26,196 nucleotides of DNA, taken from NCBI GenBank assembly GCA_005788075.1, contig SXZC01000206.1:1-26196 (forward strand), given 5' to 3'. The stretch is from Actinomycetota bacterium (GTDB lineage: Bacteria; Actinomycetota; Thermoleophilia; Miltoncostaeales; Miltoncostaeaceae). Shown here piece by piece: positions 1 through 8,180 of this stretch. Positions within the stretch are counted from its first letter, which is position 1; each line of letters begins with the position of its first letter. A program made the position numbers and the translations under genes. The notes beneath the pieces are model-generated. The model was not told where the DNA came from, ran no database searches, and worked only from the letters and a program-made list of their open reading frames with translations.

Positions 1-693
1 CACGGCGCGAGCCCCGGCGAGCGCGTCGCGCGACTCATCGAGCTCGCGCGCGACCTCGGCGGCACGCGCGGCCGCCCGGGCCTGGCGCTCGAGCGACCGC
101 GCGCGGGACGCCAACTCGTTCGCGAGGTCACGGGCACGCGCCAGGTGATCGTCCACGTGCTTGAGGCGCAGCTCCGCCCGGTGGCGGCGACGCTTTGGCA
201 GGCCCGTGCCGGCGGCCTCGTCGAGGATTCCCCGCAGCGCAACCGGCTTGCTCTGGCAGATGGCCTCCACCTGCCCCTGCCGGATGATCGAGAGCGACTG
301 CGGGCCCAGGCCGCGGGTTGAGAGCGCGTCGAGCACGTCCACCAGGCGGGCGTTGCCGCCATTCAGCCGGTACCCGGACTCCCCGGCGCGCGTGAGGCGC
401 CGCGAGACGCCCATCTCGGCGGGGCCCTCACCGGGAACGCCCTCGAGGGTGACCACCACCTCGGCGAGCCCCACGGGCTGCCGGCCGTCGCCGCCCGAGA
501 ACAGGACGTCCTGCATGGCCGGCGCGCGCAGCTTGCCCGAGCGCTGCTCACCGAGGGCCCAGGCGATGGCCTCCGAGATGTTGCTCTTGCCGGACCCGTT
601 GGGACCGACGATCACGTTGATGCCCGGACCGAACTCGAGGTCGACCGGGTCGGCGAACGACTTGAAGCCCTTGATGCGCAGGCGCCTCAGCAC
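1..693 (-). CDS. smc: Chromosome segregation ATPase SMC, N-terminal part (cut by window edge)
   Basis: SMC proteins are long coiled-coil ATPases that organise and segregate the chromosome as dimers with ScpA/ScpB. The 231 codons present begin at a GTG and read VLRRLRIKGFKSFADPV, the standard SMC opening. A Walker A loop (GPNGSGKSN, about residues 30-38) follows, then the conserved region with the Q-loop (IIRQGQ). After about residue 155 the sequence becomes Arg/Ala/Glu-rich and heptad-like, the start of the first coiled coil. The hinge, second coil and Walker B/signature lie outside the window. The GTG is 4 bases after the rnc stop, so the two are almost certainly cotranscribed. The start is supported by the family N-terminus and the tight spacing. 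Confidence 0.95.
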   Translation of the reverse strand, partial: MLRRLRIKGFKSFADPVDLEFGPGINVIVGPNGSGKSNISEAIAWALGEQRSGKLRAPAMQDVLFSGGDGRQPVGLAEVVVTLEGVPGEGPAEMGVSRRLTRAGESGYRLNGGNARLVDVLDALSTRGLGPQSLSIIRQGQVEAICQSKPVALRGILDEAAGTGLPKRRRHRAELRLKHVDDHLARARDLANELASRARSLERQARAAARAAEVARELDESRDALAGARAV

Positions 694-697
694 GGCG

Positions 698-1429
698 TCA
701 GCTCCCCTCGCCCAGGGACGCGAGCGCGGCCTCTGCCGCGGCCCTCTCCGCTGCCTGCTTCGAACGGCCGGAGCCCGCGCCGATCTCGCGGTCGCCCTGC
801 AGCGCGCGCGCGTGGAACGTGGCGTCGTGGGCCGATCCCTCCCGGCCCATGATCTCGTAGCGCGCCGCCGGCTCCCCCCGCCCCTGCAGCAGTTCCTGCA
901 GCTTGGTCTTCGGGTCGCGGATGCGCTCGTGCGCGTGGTCCAGCGGCTCGGCGAATGCACCAAGCACCGCCGAGCGGGTGGCGGGCTCCCCCACATCGAG
1001 CCACGCGGCGCCGATGACCGACTCCGCGAGCGCCGCCTTCACGTTGCGATGCTCGGCGAGGCGCCGCGCATCGTCGCGGCGCGCCTTCGGTGCGGCATCC
1101 ACCATGGCCTGCGGCAGGCCGCAGGCGTCGGCCACCACCGCGCAGGCGTCGCGCGAGACGACCGCCTGGCGCATCCAGGTGAGGTCGCCCTCGAGCCGGT
1201 CGGGGTGACGCTGCATGAGCGCCTCGGTGACGATCACGCCCAGCACCGAGTCCCCGAGGAACTCCAGCCGCTCATACGAGCGGAGGGAGTCCGGGGCCCA
1301 GAACGGATGGGCGAGCGCCAGGCGCCGGGCATCTGGGGTGAGCAACGCGAGGAGCTCCGCCAGATCACGTGGCCGGGGCCCGGACCCGTCAGGAACCGGA
1401 GCGGGCGACGATGTAGTCGACGGCGTCAC
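698..1429 (-). CDS. rnc: Ribonuclease III
   Basis: RNase III cleaves double-stranded RNA during rRNA and mRNA processing. The 243-aa product carries the signature ERLEFLGDSVL (residues 53-63, with the metal-binding Glu/Asp) and a second acidic cluster around ESVIGAAWLDVG. A C-terminal double-stranded RNA-binding domain begins near DPKTKLQELLQ and ends with the Ala-rich helix GRSKQAAERAAAEAAL. Length is normal for the family. The GTG start lies inside the 3' end of acpP (41-base overlap). No closer ATG/GTG was seen before the conserved core, so translational coupling to acpP is likely. The order plsX-acpP-rnc-smc is a common bacterial arrangement. Confidence 0.93.
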   Translation of the reverse strand: MTPSTTSSPAPVPDGSGPRPRDLAELLALLTPDARRLALAHPFWAPDSLRSYERLEFLGDSVLGVIVTEALMQRHPDRLEGDLTWMRQAVVSRDACAVVADACGLPQAMVDAAPKARRDDARRLAEHRNVKAALAESVIGAAWLDVGEPATRSAVLGAFAEPLDHAHERIRDPKTKLQELLQGRGEPAARYEIMGREGSAHDATFHARALQGDREIGAGSGRSKQAAERAAAEAALASLGEGS

Positions 1430-1637
1430 CGACCGTGACGATCTTCTCCGCGTCCTCGTCGGGGATCTTGACCCCGAACTTGTCCTCCATCTCCATGATC
1501 ATCTCGACCAGGTCGAGGGAGTCCGCGTTGAGATCCTCCGCGAAGGAAGCTGTCTCGACGACCTCGGAGGCGTCCACGCCGAGCTGCTCGACGAGGATTG
1601 ACTGAAGCTCGGAGAGGGCCTGCGCTCGATCCACCAT
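1389..1637 (-). CDS. acpP: Acyl carrier protein
   Basis: Small acidic carrier of fatty-acyl intermediates in type II fatty acid synthesis. The 82-aa product has the 4'-phosphopantetheine attachment motif DSLDLVE with Ser40 as the modified residue, and the expected four-helix acidic composition (FAEDLNADS, EMEDKFGVKIPDEDAEK). The ATG start is preceded by AAGGAG at 5-6 base spacing, a strong ribosome binding site that fits a highly expressed protein. It sits 88 bases after plsX and overlaps the beginning of rnc, so it belongs to the plsX-acpP-rnc-smc cluster. The phosphopantetheine donor enzyme is not in the window, although coaD nearby makes the CoA precursor. Confidence 0.96.
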   Translation of the reverse strand: MVDRAQALSELQSILVEQLGVDASEVVETASFAEDLNADSLDLVEMIMEMEDKFGVKIPDEDAEKIVTVGDAVDYIVARSGS

Positions 1638-1725
1638 TGCTCCTTAAGGGCATGAGACTGGTCCGGGAACGCGGCGGAACGTACCAGTGCCGCCGGACGC
1701 CCCGCGGCCCGGCATGGAGCGGGAT

Positions 1726-2721
1726 TCAGGCGCTGGCGGCGATGCCGGCCTGGATGTGGCCGGTGACGTCCTCGCGGATGCCCTGCGCGGCGCGGCGGAT
1801 GCCATTGGCCATGCCGCGGGTGCCGGTGTTGCCGTGGCCGATCATCGAGATGCCCCGCACGCCCAGCAGGTAGGCGCTGCCGTACTCCTCGGGGTCGATG
1901 TTCTTGCGCAGGTCCTTGAACACCGGCATGCCGAGGGCGCCCGCCACCTTGCCCCGCACGCTCGAGGTGAGGCCCCGGCGGATCTCGTGGAAGATCATCG
2001 CGGCCGTGCCCTCGTAGAGCTTGAGCGCCACGTTGCCGGTGAAGCCGTCGGTGATGATGATGCGGGCCTTGCCCTTGGGGATGTCGCGCCCCTCGATGTT
2101 GCCGATGAAGCCCGGGGTGCCCTTCAGCAGCTCGTAGGTCTCGAGCACCAGCTCGGTGCCCTTCCCCGCCTCCTCGCCGATGGTGAGGATGCCCACCGTG
2201 GGGTCGTCGATGCCGAGGATGTCGCGGCCGAGCACGCGGCCCATCACCGCGAACTGCGCGAGGTACTCCGGCTTGCACTCGGCGTTGGCGCCGCCGTCGA
2301 TCATCACGATGGGCCCGGCGATCGACGGCATGGGCACGGCGAGGCCGGGGCGGATGACGCCCGGCAGGCGGCGCAGGATGAGCGTTGACGCCGCCAGCAT
2401 GCCGCCGGTGTGCCCGGCGGAGATCACCGCGCCGGCGCGGCCCTCGTGCACGTGCCGGCATGCCACCACCATCGAGGCATCCGGCTTGGTGCGCACGGCC
2501 TTGACCGCGTCGTCGGTGGAGAGGATGCGATCGGGCGCGTGGACGATCTCGATGTTCGAGGGGAGGTCGCCGTGCTGCTCGAGGGTCTTCTCGAGGAGCG
2601 GGGCGTCGCCCACGAGCACGATGCCGATGCCCTCGCGTGCGGCCTCGACGGCGCCGGCCACGGGGACCTGCGGTGCCTTGTCGCCGCCCATCGCATCGAC
2701 GGCGACGACGACGTCAGACAC
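1726..2721 (-). CDS. plsX: Phosphate acyltransferase PlsX
   Basis: PlsX converts acyl-ACP to acyl-phosphate, the first step of the PlsX/PlsY route to phosphatidic acid, at the inner face of the membrane. The 331-aa product starts VSDVVVAVDAMGGDKAP, the conserved family N-terminus. It continues with typical segments such as SAGHTGGMLA, DGGANAECKPEYL and TDGFTGNVALKL. I chose the GTG 5 bases after the rpmF stop. A longer reading frame would add 17 Arg-rich residues that merely shadow rpmF and are not part of the family. Placement between rpmF and acpP is the standard rpmF-plsX-acpP context. Confidence 0.94.
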   Translation of the reverse strand: MSDVVVAVDAMGGDKAPQVPVAGAVEAAREGIGIVLVGDAPLLEKTLEQHGDLPSNIEIVHAPDRILSTDDAVKAVRTKPDASMVVACRHVHEGRAGAVISAGHTGGMLAASTLILRRLPGVIRPGLAVPMPSIAGPIVMIDGGANAECKPEYLAQFAVMGRVLGRDILGIDDPTVGILTIGEEAGKGTELVLETYELLKGTPGFIGNIEGRDIPKGKARIIITDGFTGNVALKLYEGTAAMIFHEIRRGLTSSVRGKVAGALGMPVFKDLRKNIDPEEYGSAYLLGVRGISMIGHGNTGTRGMANGIRRAAQGIREDVTGHIQAGIAASA

Positions 2722-2726
2722 GGTGC

Positions 2727-2906
2727 TCAGGCGCCGGTGTCGACGACCGCGCGGCCCTTGTAGTGACCGCACACCATGCAGACGTGGTGTGGCATCACCG
2801 GAGCCGTGCAGCGCGGGCAGCGACCCAGGCGCGTCGCCTGGATCGAATGGGTGGCGCGCCGCTTGTCACGACGGGCACGGGAAGTCTTGCGCTTGGGAAC
2901 TGCCAA
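2727..2906 (-). CDS. rpmF: 50S ribosomal protein L32 (zinc-ribbon form)
   Basis: The 59-aa protein has the L32 N-terminus AVPKRKTSRARRDKRRA and two CxxC pairs (CPRC at 30-33, CMVC at 43-46), so it is the zinc-binding form. The start is a TTG directly before the AVPKRK motif. An AGGAG five bases upstream supports it, and no ATG is available. The gene lies 88 bases downstream of yceD and 5 bases before plsX, the usual yceD-rpmF-plsX order seen in many bacteria. The frame is short and begins with TTG, so automatic callers may miss it. Confidence 0.93.
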   Translation of the reverse strand: MAVPKRKTSRARRDKRRATHSIQATRLGRCPRCTAPVMPHHVCMVCGHYKGRAVVDTGA

Positions 2907-2994
2907 CGTGGCTCCTGGTAGGGACCGGGTCCGGAACGACGCGGGAGGTTAGCGCCTCACGAGTGGCGCGGGCAACCCGAGCGGGCCACCGTGG

Positions 2995-3576
2995 TCATCC
3001 GGCGTCGCCGTCGACGTCGCCGAGGCGCTCCTTCAGTTCCCCCAGCGCGGCCCATCGGGGGTCCACCTCGTCGTCGGTGCAGTCGCATGGAGCGGTGTTG
3101 AGGTCGGCCCCGCAGCGGGCGCACAGCCCGGCGCAGTCCTCGCGGCACAGGATGGACATCGGCAGCTCCTCGGCCACCACGTCACGGGCCCACGCCCCGA
3201 CATCGAGCTCCATGCGCACGGGCCCGCCCAGGTACTCGCAGTCGAGGTCCTCGTCGGGCTCGTCGGCGTCATCGCGTCCCGATGCCTGGAAGTCGCGCGC
3301 GTCCACCTCGACGGTGAAGCGCGACGGGGCGAGGCAGCGCTGGCACGGGCCCGTGAGCATGGTGGCGAACCTCAGCCGGAGGCCCAGGCCCGATCCGGAC
3401 GACCCCACGTCGAGATGGGCATCCACCACGCGCGGGTCGGGTGCGTACGGCTGCCCGCCCAGCGTGATGTCCTCGAGCGCCACGGGCACGTCCACCCGCG
3501 CGCCCGCACCGGGCGCCAGATCGAGCCGGCGGAGGTCGACGACCCCCTCCGGCGCGTCCCGGTGCCCGGTGGTCAT
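2995..3576 (-). CDS. yceD: YceD/DUF177 family protein
   Basis: The 193-aa protein belongs to the DUF177/YceD family, which is nearly always encoded just upstream of rpmF and has been linked to 23S rRNA accumulation in bacteria and plastids. Visible hallmarks are a first Cys pair (GPCQRCLA) in the middle and a C-terminal Cys cluster (CREDCAGLCARCGADLN) followed by DPRWAAL, which is the family's closing motif. The start is the ATG 3 bases after the stop of the upstream coiled-coil gene, implying translational coupling. It is a cytoplasmic protein without a signal sequence. The molecular activity of the family is not settled. Confidence 0.9.
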   Translation of the reverse strand: MTTGHRDAPEGVVDLRRLDLAPGAGARVDVPVALEDITLGGQPYAPDPRVVDAHLDVGSSGSGLGLRLRFATMLTGPCQRCLAPSRFTVEVDARDFQASGRDDADEPDEDLDCEYLGGPVRMELDVGAWARDVVAEELPMSILCREDCAGLCARCGADLNTAPCDCTDDEVDPRWAALGELKERLGDVDGDAG

Positions 3577-3579
3577 CGC

Positions 3580-4083
3580 CTAGTAGTCGCTGGAGTCGGC
3601 CTCGTCGCTGACGAACGGGCCGTCATCGACGCGATCCTCGGACTTGCCCTGCAGGCGCTCGCGGCCACGGCGCACGGCGGCCGTGAACTTCTCGAGGTTC
3701 ACCTCGAGCGTGCCGAGCACCTCGTCGGCGTAGTCCTCGGCACCGAGGCGCACCTCGCGCTCGCGCTGGCGGGCCTCGTCGAGCAGGTCGGCCGACTGCT
3801 TCTCGGCGAGCTTCACGACCTCCTGCTGCGAGGCCTGGCGCTCGGCCTTCTCCTTGGCCTCGTCAACGATGCGGTCGGCCTCGCGCTTGGCCTCGGCGAG
3901 CATCTCCTGTCGTTCCTTCACGATCCAGCGCGCCTGCTTGATCTCCTCAGGCAGCGTGGATCGCATCTGGTCGAGGATCTCGTACACGGCCTCGCGGTCG
4001 ATGCGCACCTGATCCGTCAGGGGCACCGCGCGCGCGTTGTGCACGAGGTCGTCCAGCTTGTCGATGAGGGCGAGAACATCCAT
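3580..4083 (-). CDS. SepIVA-like (DivIVA-type) coiled-coil protein
   Basis: The 167-aa product opens MDVLALIDKLDDLVHNARAV, then continues as a charged Ala/Glu/Lys/Arg-rich helix with heptad character (MLAEAKREADRIVDEAKEKAE) almost to the end. The opening region, the EAK-EAD segment and the closing RRGRERLQ resemble, from memory, the mycobacterial septal factor SepIVA, whose gene also neighbours the DUF177 gene. This copy is shorter in the coiled-coil section. SepIVA-type proteins act in cell elongation and division, and that role here is an inference. The ATG is preceded by AAAGGA at about 7 bases. An upstream in-frame ATG would place 24 Arg/Pro-rich residues inside coaD and was not used. Confidence 0.75.
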   Translation of the reverse strand: MDVLALIDKLDDLVHNARAVPLTDQVRIDREAVYEILDQMRSTLPEEIKQARWIVKERQEMLAEAKREADRIVDEAKEKAERQASQQEVVKLAEKQSADLLDEARQREREVRLGAEDYADEVLGTLEVNLEKFTAAVRRGRERLQGKSEDRVDDGPFVSDEADSSDY

Positions 4084-4097
4084 GGGGTCGTCCTTTG

Positions 4098-4598
4098 TCA
4101 GGCGGTGGGGCCGATTCGGTCGAGGAGGGCCTCGGCGACGTGCGGCGGCACCCATCCGCTCACGTCAGCCCCCCAGGCGGCGGCCTCACGGACGCCGGAA
4201 GAACTGAGGAATGCCCACTCGGGCGATGCGGGCAGGAGAACCGTCTCGACCTCTGGGGCCAGGCGGTGGTTGAACTGGGCCATCTGCGACTCGTAGTCGA
4301 AGTCGGCCGCGCTGCGGACGCCCTTCAGGATCGCCGTGGCGCCGACGGCACGGGCATGCGACGTCACGAGCTCATTGAAGCCCGTCACCTCCACGTTCCC
4401 GAGATGCTCGACGCTCGTGCGCACCATGGTCTTTCGCTCGTCCGCGGTGAAAAGCGGTTTCTTCTTGTTCGATCCTTCGGCGACGGCCACCACGACCGCG
4501 TCGAACAGGCGCGAGGCCCGCTCCACGATGTCGAGATGTCCGTACGTGACCGGGTCGTAGGTACCCGGACACAGGGCGATTCGCCCTCCGGTGCTCAT
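4098..4598 (-). CDS. coaD: Phosphopantetheine adenylyltransferase
   Basis: CoaD transfers AMP from ATP to 4'-phosphopantetheine, the penultimate step of CoA synthesis. The 166-aa product has the nucleotidyltransferase signature PGTYDPVTYGHLDIV (His21 in the second position of the TxGH-type motif), the substrate loop LKGVRSAADFDYE, and the ATP-binding LSSSGVRE (131-138). Length and order of motifs are typical. Its ATG overlaps the rsmD stop as ATGA, so the two are translationally coupled. The rsmD-coaD pairing is one of the most conserved bacterial gene neighbourhoods. Confidence 0.96.
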   Translation of the reverse strand: MSTGGRIALCPGTYDPVTYGHLDIVERASRLFDAVVVAVAEGSNKKKPLFTADERKTMVRTSVEHLGNVEVTGFNELVTSHARAVGATAILKGVRSAADFDYESQMAQFNHRLAPEVETVLLPASPEWAFLSSSGVREAAAWGADVSGWVPPHVAEALLDRIGPTA

Positions 4599-5164
4599 GT
4601 TCCTTCTCCCGGCGTCCAGATCACGGTGATCTCCGTATCCCCATACCTTCGCGTGGTCTCACGTTCGACGGCGATGCCCGGAACCCCGCCGGGCCCCATG
4701 ATCGCACCCCGGGCATGCTCGATGACCACCACGGCCCCCGGGGCGAGCACGTTCGCGAGGGACTCCCCCATCTCCTCGATGATCACGGGCAGCAGGTCGT
4801 ACGGCGGATCGGCCAGCACCAGGTCGTAGGCCTCCCTGGCCTCGGCCGCGGCCTGCAGCGCCCCGCGCCAGCCGCGGCGCACCACCCGCAGGCGGTCGCC
4901 CAGGCCCAGCACCGACGCGTTGACCGCGATGGCGTCGGCCGCGCCGCGATCGTCGTCCACGCAGGTGGCGCGGTCCGCTCCGCGCGACAGCGCCTCGATG
5001 GCCAGCGCGCCCGATCCGGCGAACAGGTCGAGCACGCGGTCGCCATCCACCGGACCGATGATCGAGAAGAGCGCCTCCTTCACCCGGTCGGACGTCGGAC
5101 GGGTACCCGTGCCCGACGGCGCGATGAGCCTGCGGCCCCCGAGGTGCCCGGCGATCACCCTCAT
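4595..5164 (-). CDS. rsmD: 16S rRNA (guanine966-N2)-methyltransferase RsmD
   Basis: RsmD methylates G966 of 16S rRNA on the assembled 30S subunit using S-adenosylmethionine. The 189-aa product starts MRVIAGHLGGRRL, the usual family start. It shows TRPTSDRVKEALF, the SAM-binding motif DLFAGSGALAIEALSRGA (47-64) and the catalytic motif LADPPY (117-122). The ATG overlaps the recG stop (ATGA) and the stop overlaps the coaD start (ATGA), giving a recG-rsmD-coaD coupled trio. A longer in-frame extension runs through recG as a Pro/Arg-rich shadow and was rejected. Confidence 0.95.
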   Translation of the reverse strand: MRVIAGHLGGRRLIAPSGTGTRPTSDRVKEALFSIIGPVDGDRVLDLFAGSGALAIEALSRGADRATCVDDDRGAADAIAVNASVLGLGDRLRVVRRGWRGALQAAAEAREAYDLVLADPPYDLLPVIIEEMGESLANVLAPGAVVVIEHARGAIMGPGGVPGIAVERETTRRYGDTEITVIWTPGEGT

Positions 5165-7317
5165 GCGTCGAGCAGCCGGGGCATGTCGGGGAAGGCAGCG
5201 CGCACGGCGTCGCCCAGCAGCACGTGCTCCGGCTGCTCGAGCCGCGGGTCGCGCTCGAGCGCAACCTTGGCGATGCGCCGCGCCTCGGCGAGCGACCGGC
5301 GATCGCGCGAGAGCCGCGCGAAGCGCAGGTCGGTGGGGCCCGACTGCCGCAGGCCGAGGATGCTGCCCTCGCCGCGGATGTCCAGGTCGATGTCGGCCAG
5401 GCGGAAGCCGTCGTTGGTCTGCACGAGCGCCTCCAGCCGCCGTACGCCGTCCTCGGCCGCGGGCTCGGCGAACACCAGGCACATGCCGGCATGCTCGCCG
5501 CGCCCCACGCGCCCGCGCCACTGGTGCAGCTGGGCGAGGCCGAAGCGGTCGGCGTCCTCCACAACCATGACGGTGGCGTTCGGCACGTCGATGCCCACCT
5601 CCACGACGGTCGTGGCCACCAGCAGGTCGGTATCCCCCGCAGCGAACGCCGCCATGGCCGCGCGCCGCTCATCGGGCTTCTGCGCGCCGTGGGCGAGGCC
5701 CACGCGGAAGTCACGGAATGGGCCATCGGCCAGCCGGCGGGCCTCCTCCACCGCCGAGCGCGCGGCCACGCCCTCCTCTCCCTGGTCGACCATCGGGCAG
5801 ATCACGTAGGCCTGCCGACCCCGGCGGAGCTCGGCGCGCACCTGCTCGTAGGCATCCTCGCGATCCTCCTCGCGCACCCAGCGCGTGGCGATGTCCTGCC
5901 GCCCCGGGGGCCGGCCGCGAATGGCCGACACCCGCAGGTCGCCATACGCCGTGAGCGCGAGCGTGCGGGGAATGGGCGTGGCCGTCATGTAGAGCAGGTG
6001 GGCGGCATCTGCCCCGGATCCCACGCGGTCAGCAAGGGCCTGGCGCTGCTCCACGCCGAAGCGGTGCTGCTCGTCCACAACCACGAGCCCGAGCCGGTGG
6101 AACCGCACGCCTCCCACCAGCAGCGCCTGCGTGCCCACCACCACCTGGGCCGTTCCGGTGGCCACGGCCATCTCGCGCCTCTCGCGCTCGGCATGCGGCA
6201 CGTTTCCCGTGATCAGCACCGGCGAGATTCCCGCCGGGGCCAGCAGGGAGTCGAGGGTGCGCATGTGCTGCTCGGCGAGCGTCTCCGTGGGCACGAGGAT
6301 CGCCGCCTGCGCGCCGGCCTCCACGGCCTGCGCGCAGGCCAGCGCCGCCACCACGGTCTTGCCCGCGCCCACCTCGCCCTGCAGCAGGCGCCGCATGGGC
6401 CGCTCGCGGCGGATGTCGCGCGCCACCTGGCGGGCCACGCGCTCCTGCTCCCTCGTGAGCGTGAAGGGCAACTCGGCCCGCACCTGGTCGATCACCGCAC
6501 CGGTCGGCTCGAGGGGCAGTGCGCGACGGGCCACCTCTTCGTGCCGGCGCACGGCGATGAGGCCCAGCTGCAGCACGAGGAGCTCCTCGAAGGCCAGGCG
6601 GCGCCTGGCCGCGCGCGGCTCGCGGGCGGTGCGCGGGAAGTGCATGGCCGACAGGGCATCGGCGCGCGTGGGCAGCGCGAGGCGCGCGCGGATCCACGAC
6701 GGGAGGATCTCCGGGGCGGCGGGCAGGCACGGGCGCGCGGCATCCACCATCTCGCGAAGCCGGCGGGCGGGCAGGGCCTCGGTGGCCGGGTACACGGGCA
6801 CGAGCCCCTCGGTGTGCAGCCCCTCCGATGCCGGGCCCCCAAGCACCTCATGGGCCTTCACCGTCACCTGGCGCTGGGGCTTGAGCGCCACCTTGCCGCG
6901 GATCATCAGCTCATCCCCGGGCTCGAGCACGCCCGCGAGATACGCCTGGTTGAACCACACCGCGGAGATCGCGCCCGAGTCGTCGTGCACCTTCGCCCGC
7001 ACGATCCGGAGCCCGCGGCGCCGGGTGGGCACCACCGCGATGGAGTCGAGCACCACGCGGATCGTGGCCTCCTCGCCGTCGGCGAGCCCCGCGATGGGTC
7101 GCGCGGCGTCATACGACAGGTAGCGGGCGGGCAGGTGTTCGGCCAGGTCTCCGATGGTGCGGATTCCGATGGCCTCGGCCCGCTCGGCCGTGGCGGGGCC
7201 CACGCCCGGAAGCTCCAGCACGCGAGCACGCCACCAGGCGGGGCCAGGCCTGTGCGGGCGCGCGTCGCCCGCGCCGGAGGCCCGCGCCAGCCCGAATGCG
7301 CCCCGCGGCACGCTCAC
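5161..7317 (-). CDS. recG: ATP-dependent DNA helicase RecG
   Basis: RecG remodels stalled replication forks and Holliday junctions. The 718-aa product shows an N-terminal wedge region (LPGVGPATAERAEAIGIRTIGDL, then an OB-like fold). Superfamily 2 helicase motifs follow: Walker A GEVGAGKT (314-321), PTETLAEQH (343-351), Walker B DEQH (415-418), TATPIPRT (445-452), and near the C-terminus VATTVVEVGIDVPNA, QLHQWRGRVGRG and IRGEGSILGLRQSG. Length is typical. The GTG start is the first available after the divergent region shared with rpmB. The stop overlaps rsmD. About 25 residues before LPGVGP are poorly conserved, so the true start could be slightly internal. Confidence 0.95.
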   Translation of the reverse strand: MSVPRGAFGLARASGAGDARPHRPGPAWWRARVLELPGVGPATAERAEAIGIRTIGDLAEHLPARYLSYDAARPIAGLADGEEATIRVVLDSIAVVPTRRRGLRIVRAKVHDDSGAISAVWFNQAYLAGVLEPGDELMIRGKVALKPQRQVTVKAHEVLGGPASEGLHTEGLVPVYPATEALPARRLREMVDAARPCLPAAPEILPSWIRARLALPTRADALSAMHFPRTAREPRAARRRLAFEELLVLQLGLIAVRRHEEVARRALPLEPTGAVIDQVRAELPFTLTREQERVARQVARDIRRERPMRRLLQGEVGAGKTVVAALACAQAVEAGAQAAILVPTETLAEQHMRTLDSLLAPAGISPVLITGNVPHAERERREMAVATGTAQVVVGTQALLVGGVRFHRLGLVVVDEQHRFGVEQRQALADRVGSGADAAHLLYMTATPIPRTLALTAYGDLRVSAIRGRPPGRQDIATRWVREEDREDAYEQVRAELRRGRQAYVICPMVDQGEEGVAARSAVEEARRLADGPFRDFRVGLAHGAQKPDERRAAMAAFAAGDTDLLVATTVVEVGIDVPNATVMVVEDADRFGLAQLHQWRGRVGRGEHAGMCLVFAEPAAEDGVRRLEALVQTNDGFRLADIDLDIRGEGSILGLRQSGPTDLRFARLSRDRRSLAEARRIAKVALERDPRLEQPEHVLLGDAVRAAFPDMPRLLDA

Positions 7318-7406
7318 GCTGGCAACCCGCGCCCGGTTGTGGCATCGTGCCCGGGTCGCGGCGCCCGGCGTCGCTCCGTCTCTCCTACTCGAGGTAACCA
7401 GTCGAC
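7318..7406. promoter_or_regulatory. Divergent intergenic region between recG and rpmB
   Basis: These 89 bases separate the two start codons and must hold the rpmB promoter and possibly the one for recG. A GAGG ribosome-binding element lies about 10 bases before the rpmB ATG. I could not assign a convincing -10/-35 pair in this GC-rich stretch. Confidence 0.3.
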
Positions 7407-7607
7407 ATGGCGAAGGTCTGCACTTCTTGCGGCAAGGGTCCCGCCTTCGGGAACAACCGCAGCCACTCCATGCGCGCGACGTCCCGTCGCTTCGACCCGA
7501 ACCTCCAGAAGGTGCGCATCATCGAGAACGGCACGCCGAAGCGCGCGTACGTCTGCACCCGCTGCCTGAAGGCCGGCAAGGTGCAGAAGGCCGTCTCCGG
7601 CGCCTAG
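7407..7607 (+). CDS. rpmB: 50S ribosomal protein L28 (Cys-containing form)
   Basis: The 66-aa protein matches bacterial L28: MAKVCTSCGKGPAFGNNRSHS at the N-terminus, then RRFDPNLQKVR and a C-terminal CTRC. Cys5, Cys8, Cys50 and Cys53 form two CxxC pairs, indicating the zinc-binding version. It is transcribed alone on the plus strand, divergent from recG. Its TAG stop overlaps the stop of the convergent ribH: both stops use the same CTAG at 7604-7607. rpmB next to recG is a recurring bacterial arrangement. Confidence 0.96.
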   Translation: MAKVCTSCGKGPAFGNNRSHSMRATSRRFDPNLQKVRIIENGTPKRAYVCTRCLKAGKVQKAVSGA

Positions 7608-8113
7608 GACCGGCTCGCCCCTCCCGGGCCCATCGCCCGGGCGGACGCCAGCAGGTTGATCATCGCGACGACCGCGTCCGCGGCCTCGTCGCCCTTGTTC
7701 CCCTTGTCGCCACCCGCCCGCGCCTCGGCCTGCGCCTTGGTGTCGCACGTGAGGATCCCGAACGCGCAGGGCACTCCGGTGTCGAGCGATACGCGCATGA
7801 GCCCGCTCGCCGCCGCGTCGCAGACGTAGTCGAAGTGGGCGGTCTCGCCGCGGATCACCGCGCCGAGGGCCATGATGGCGGCGTACCGACCGGTGTCTGC
7901 CAGCGCGGCCGCGGCTGCCGGGGCCTCATAGGCGCCGGGGATCCACTGCACGTCTACGCGATCAGCCGGCAGGCCGCTCTCGGCGAGGCGGTCGATGGCG
8001 CCCTGCAGGAGCGACTCGGCCACCGCCCGATGGAACCCGGCCACCACGGCGGCCACGCGGACGTCGTCGACCATGAGCTTCTCGGCGGGTGGTGCGGGAT
8101 CGGTTCGGGCCAT
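7604..8113 (-). CDS. ribH: 6,7-dimethyl-8-ribityllumazine synthase
   Basis: RibH condenses 5-amino-6-ribitylaminouracil with 3,4-dihydroxy-2-butanone 4-phosphate, giving the substrate of riboflavin synthase. The 169-aa product has WIPGAYEAP, GAVIRGETAHFDYVCD with the catalytic His93, and VPCAFGILTCDTKAQAEARAG, all diagnostic. The ATG at 8113 gives a slightly long N-terminus. A second ATG (MVDDVRVAAVV) 13 codons in is possible and has a GAGAAG upstream, while the first has no clear ribosome binding site. It lies more than 12 kb from ribBA although the two are usually adjacent. It ends by sharing CTAG with rpmB. Confidence 0.94.
   Translation of the reverse strand: MARTDPAPPAEKLMVDDVRVAAVVAGFHRAVAESLLQGAIDRLAESGLPADRVDVQWIPGAYEAPAAAAALADTGRYAAIMALGAVIRGETAHFDYVCDAAASGLMRVSLDTGVPCAFGILTCDTKAQAEARAGGDKGNKGDEAADAVVAMINLLASARAMGPGGASRS
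7623..7641 (+). terminator. GC-rich hairpin just downstream of rpmB, inside the ribH 3' end
   Basis: A perfect 7-bp stem (CCCGGGC / GCCCGGG) with a 5-base loop begins 16 bases after the rpmB stop. It lies within the final codons of convergent ribH. No T-run follows, so it is only a candidate transcription end for rpmB. It could also reflect codon composition. Confidence 0.3.
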
Positions 8114-8180
8114 GGCGCAACAGGCTACGCCGCGCCCCGGCCGCGCGGGCGCCGTGCCGACGGTGTGCCACACTCGTCGC
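8114..8180. promoter_or_regulatory. Divergent intergenic region between ribH and the exported hydrolase gene
   Basis: A 67-base gap between divergent starts must hold promoter signals for ribH, which is detached from the other rib genes, and for the hydrolase. No convincing -10/-35 pair and no FMN-riboswitch core is visible. The gap is too short to hold a full FMN aptamer. Confidence 0.3.
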
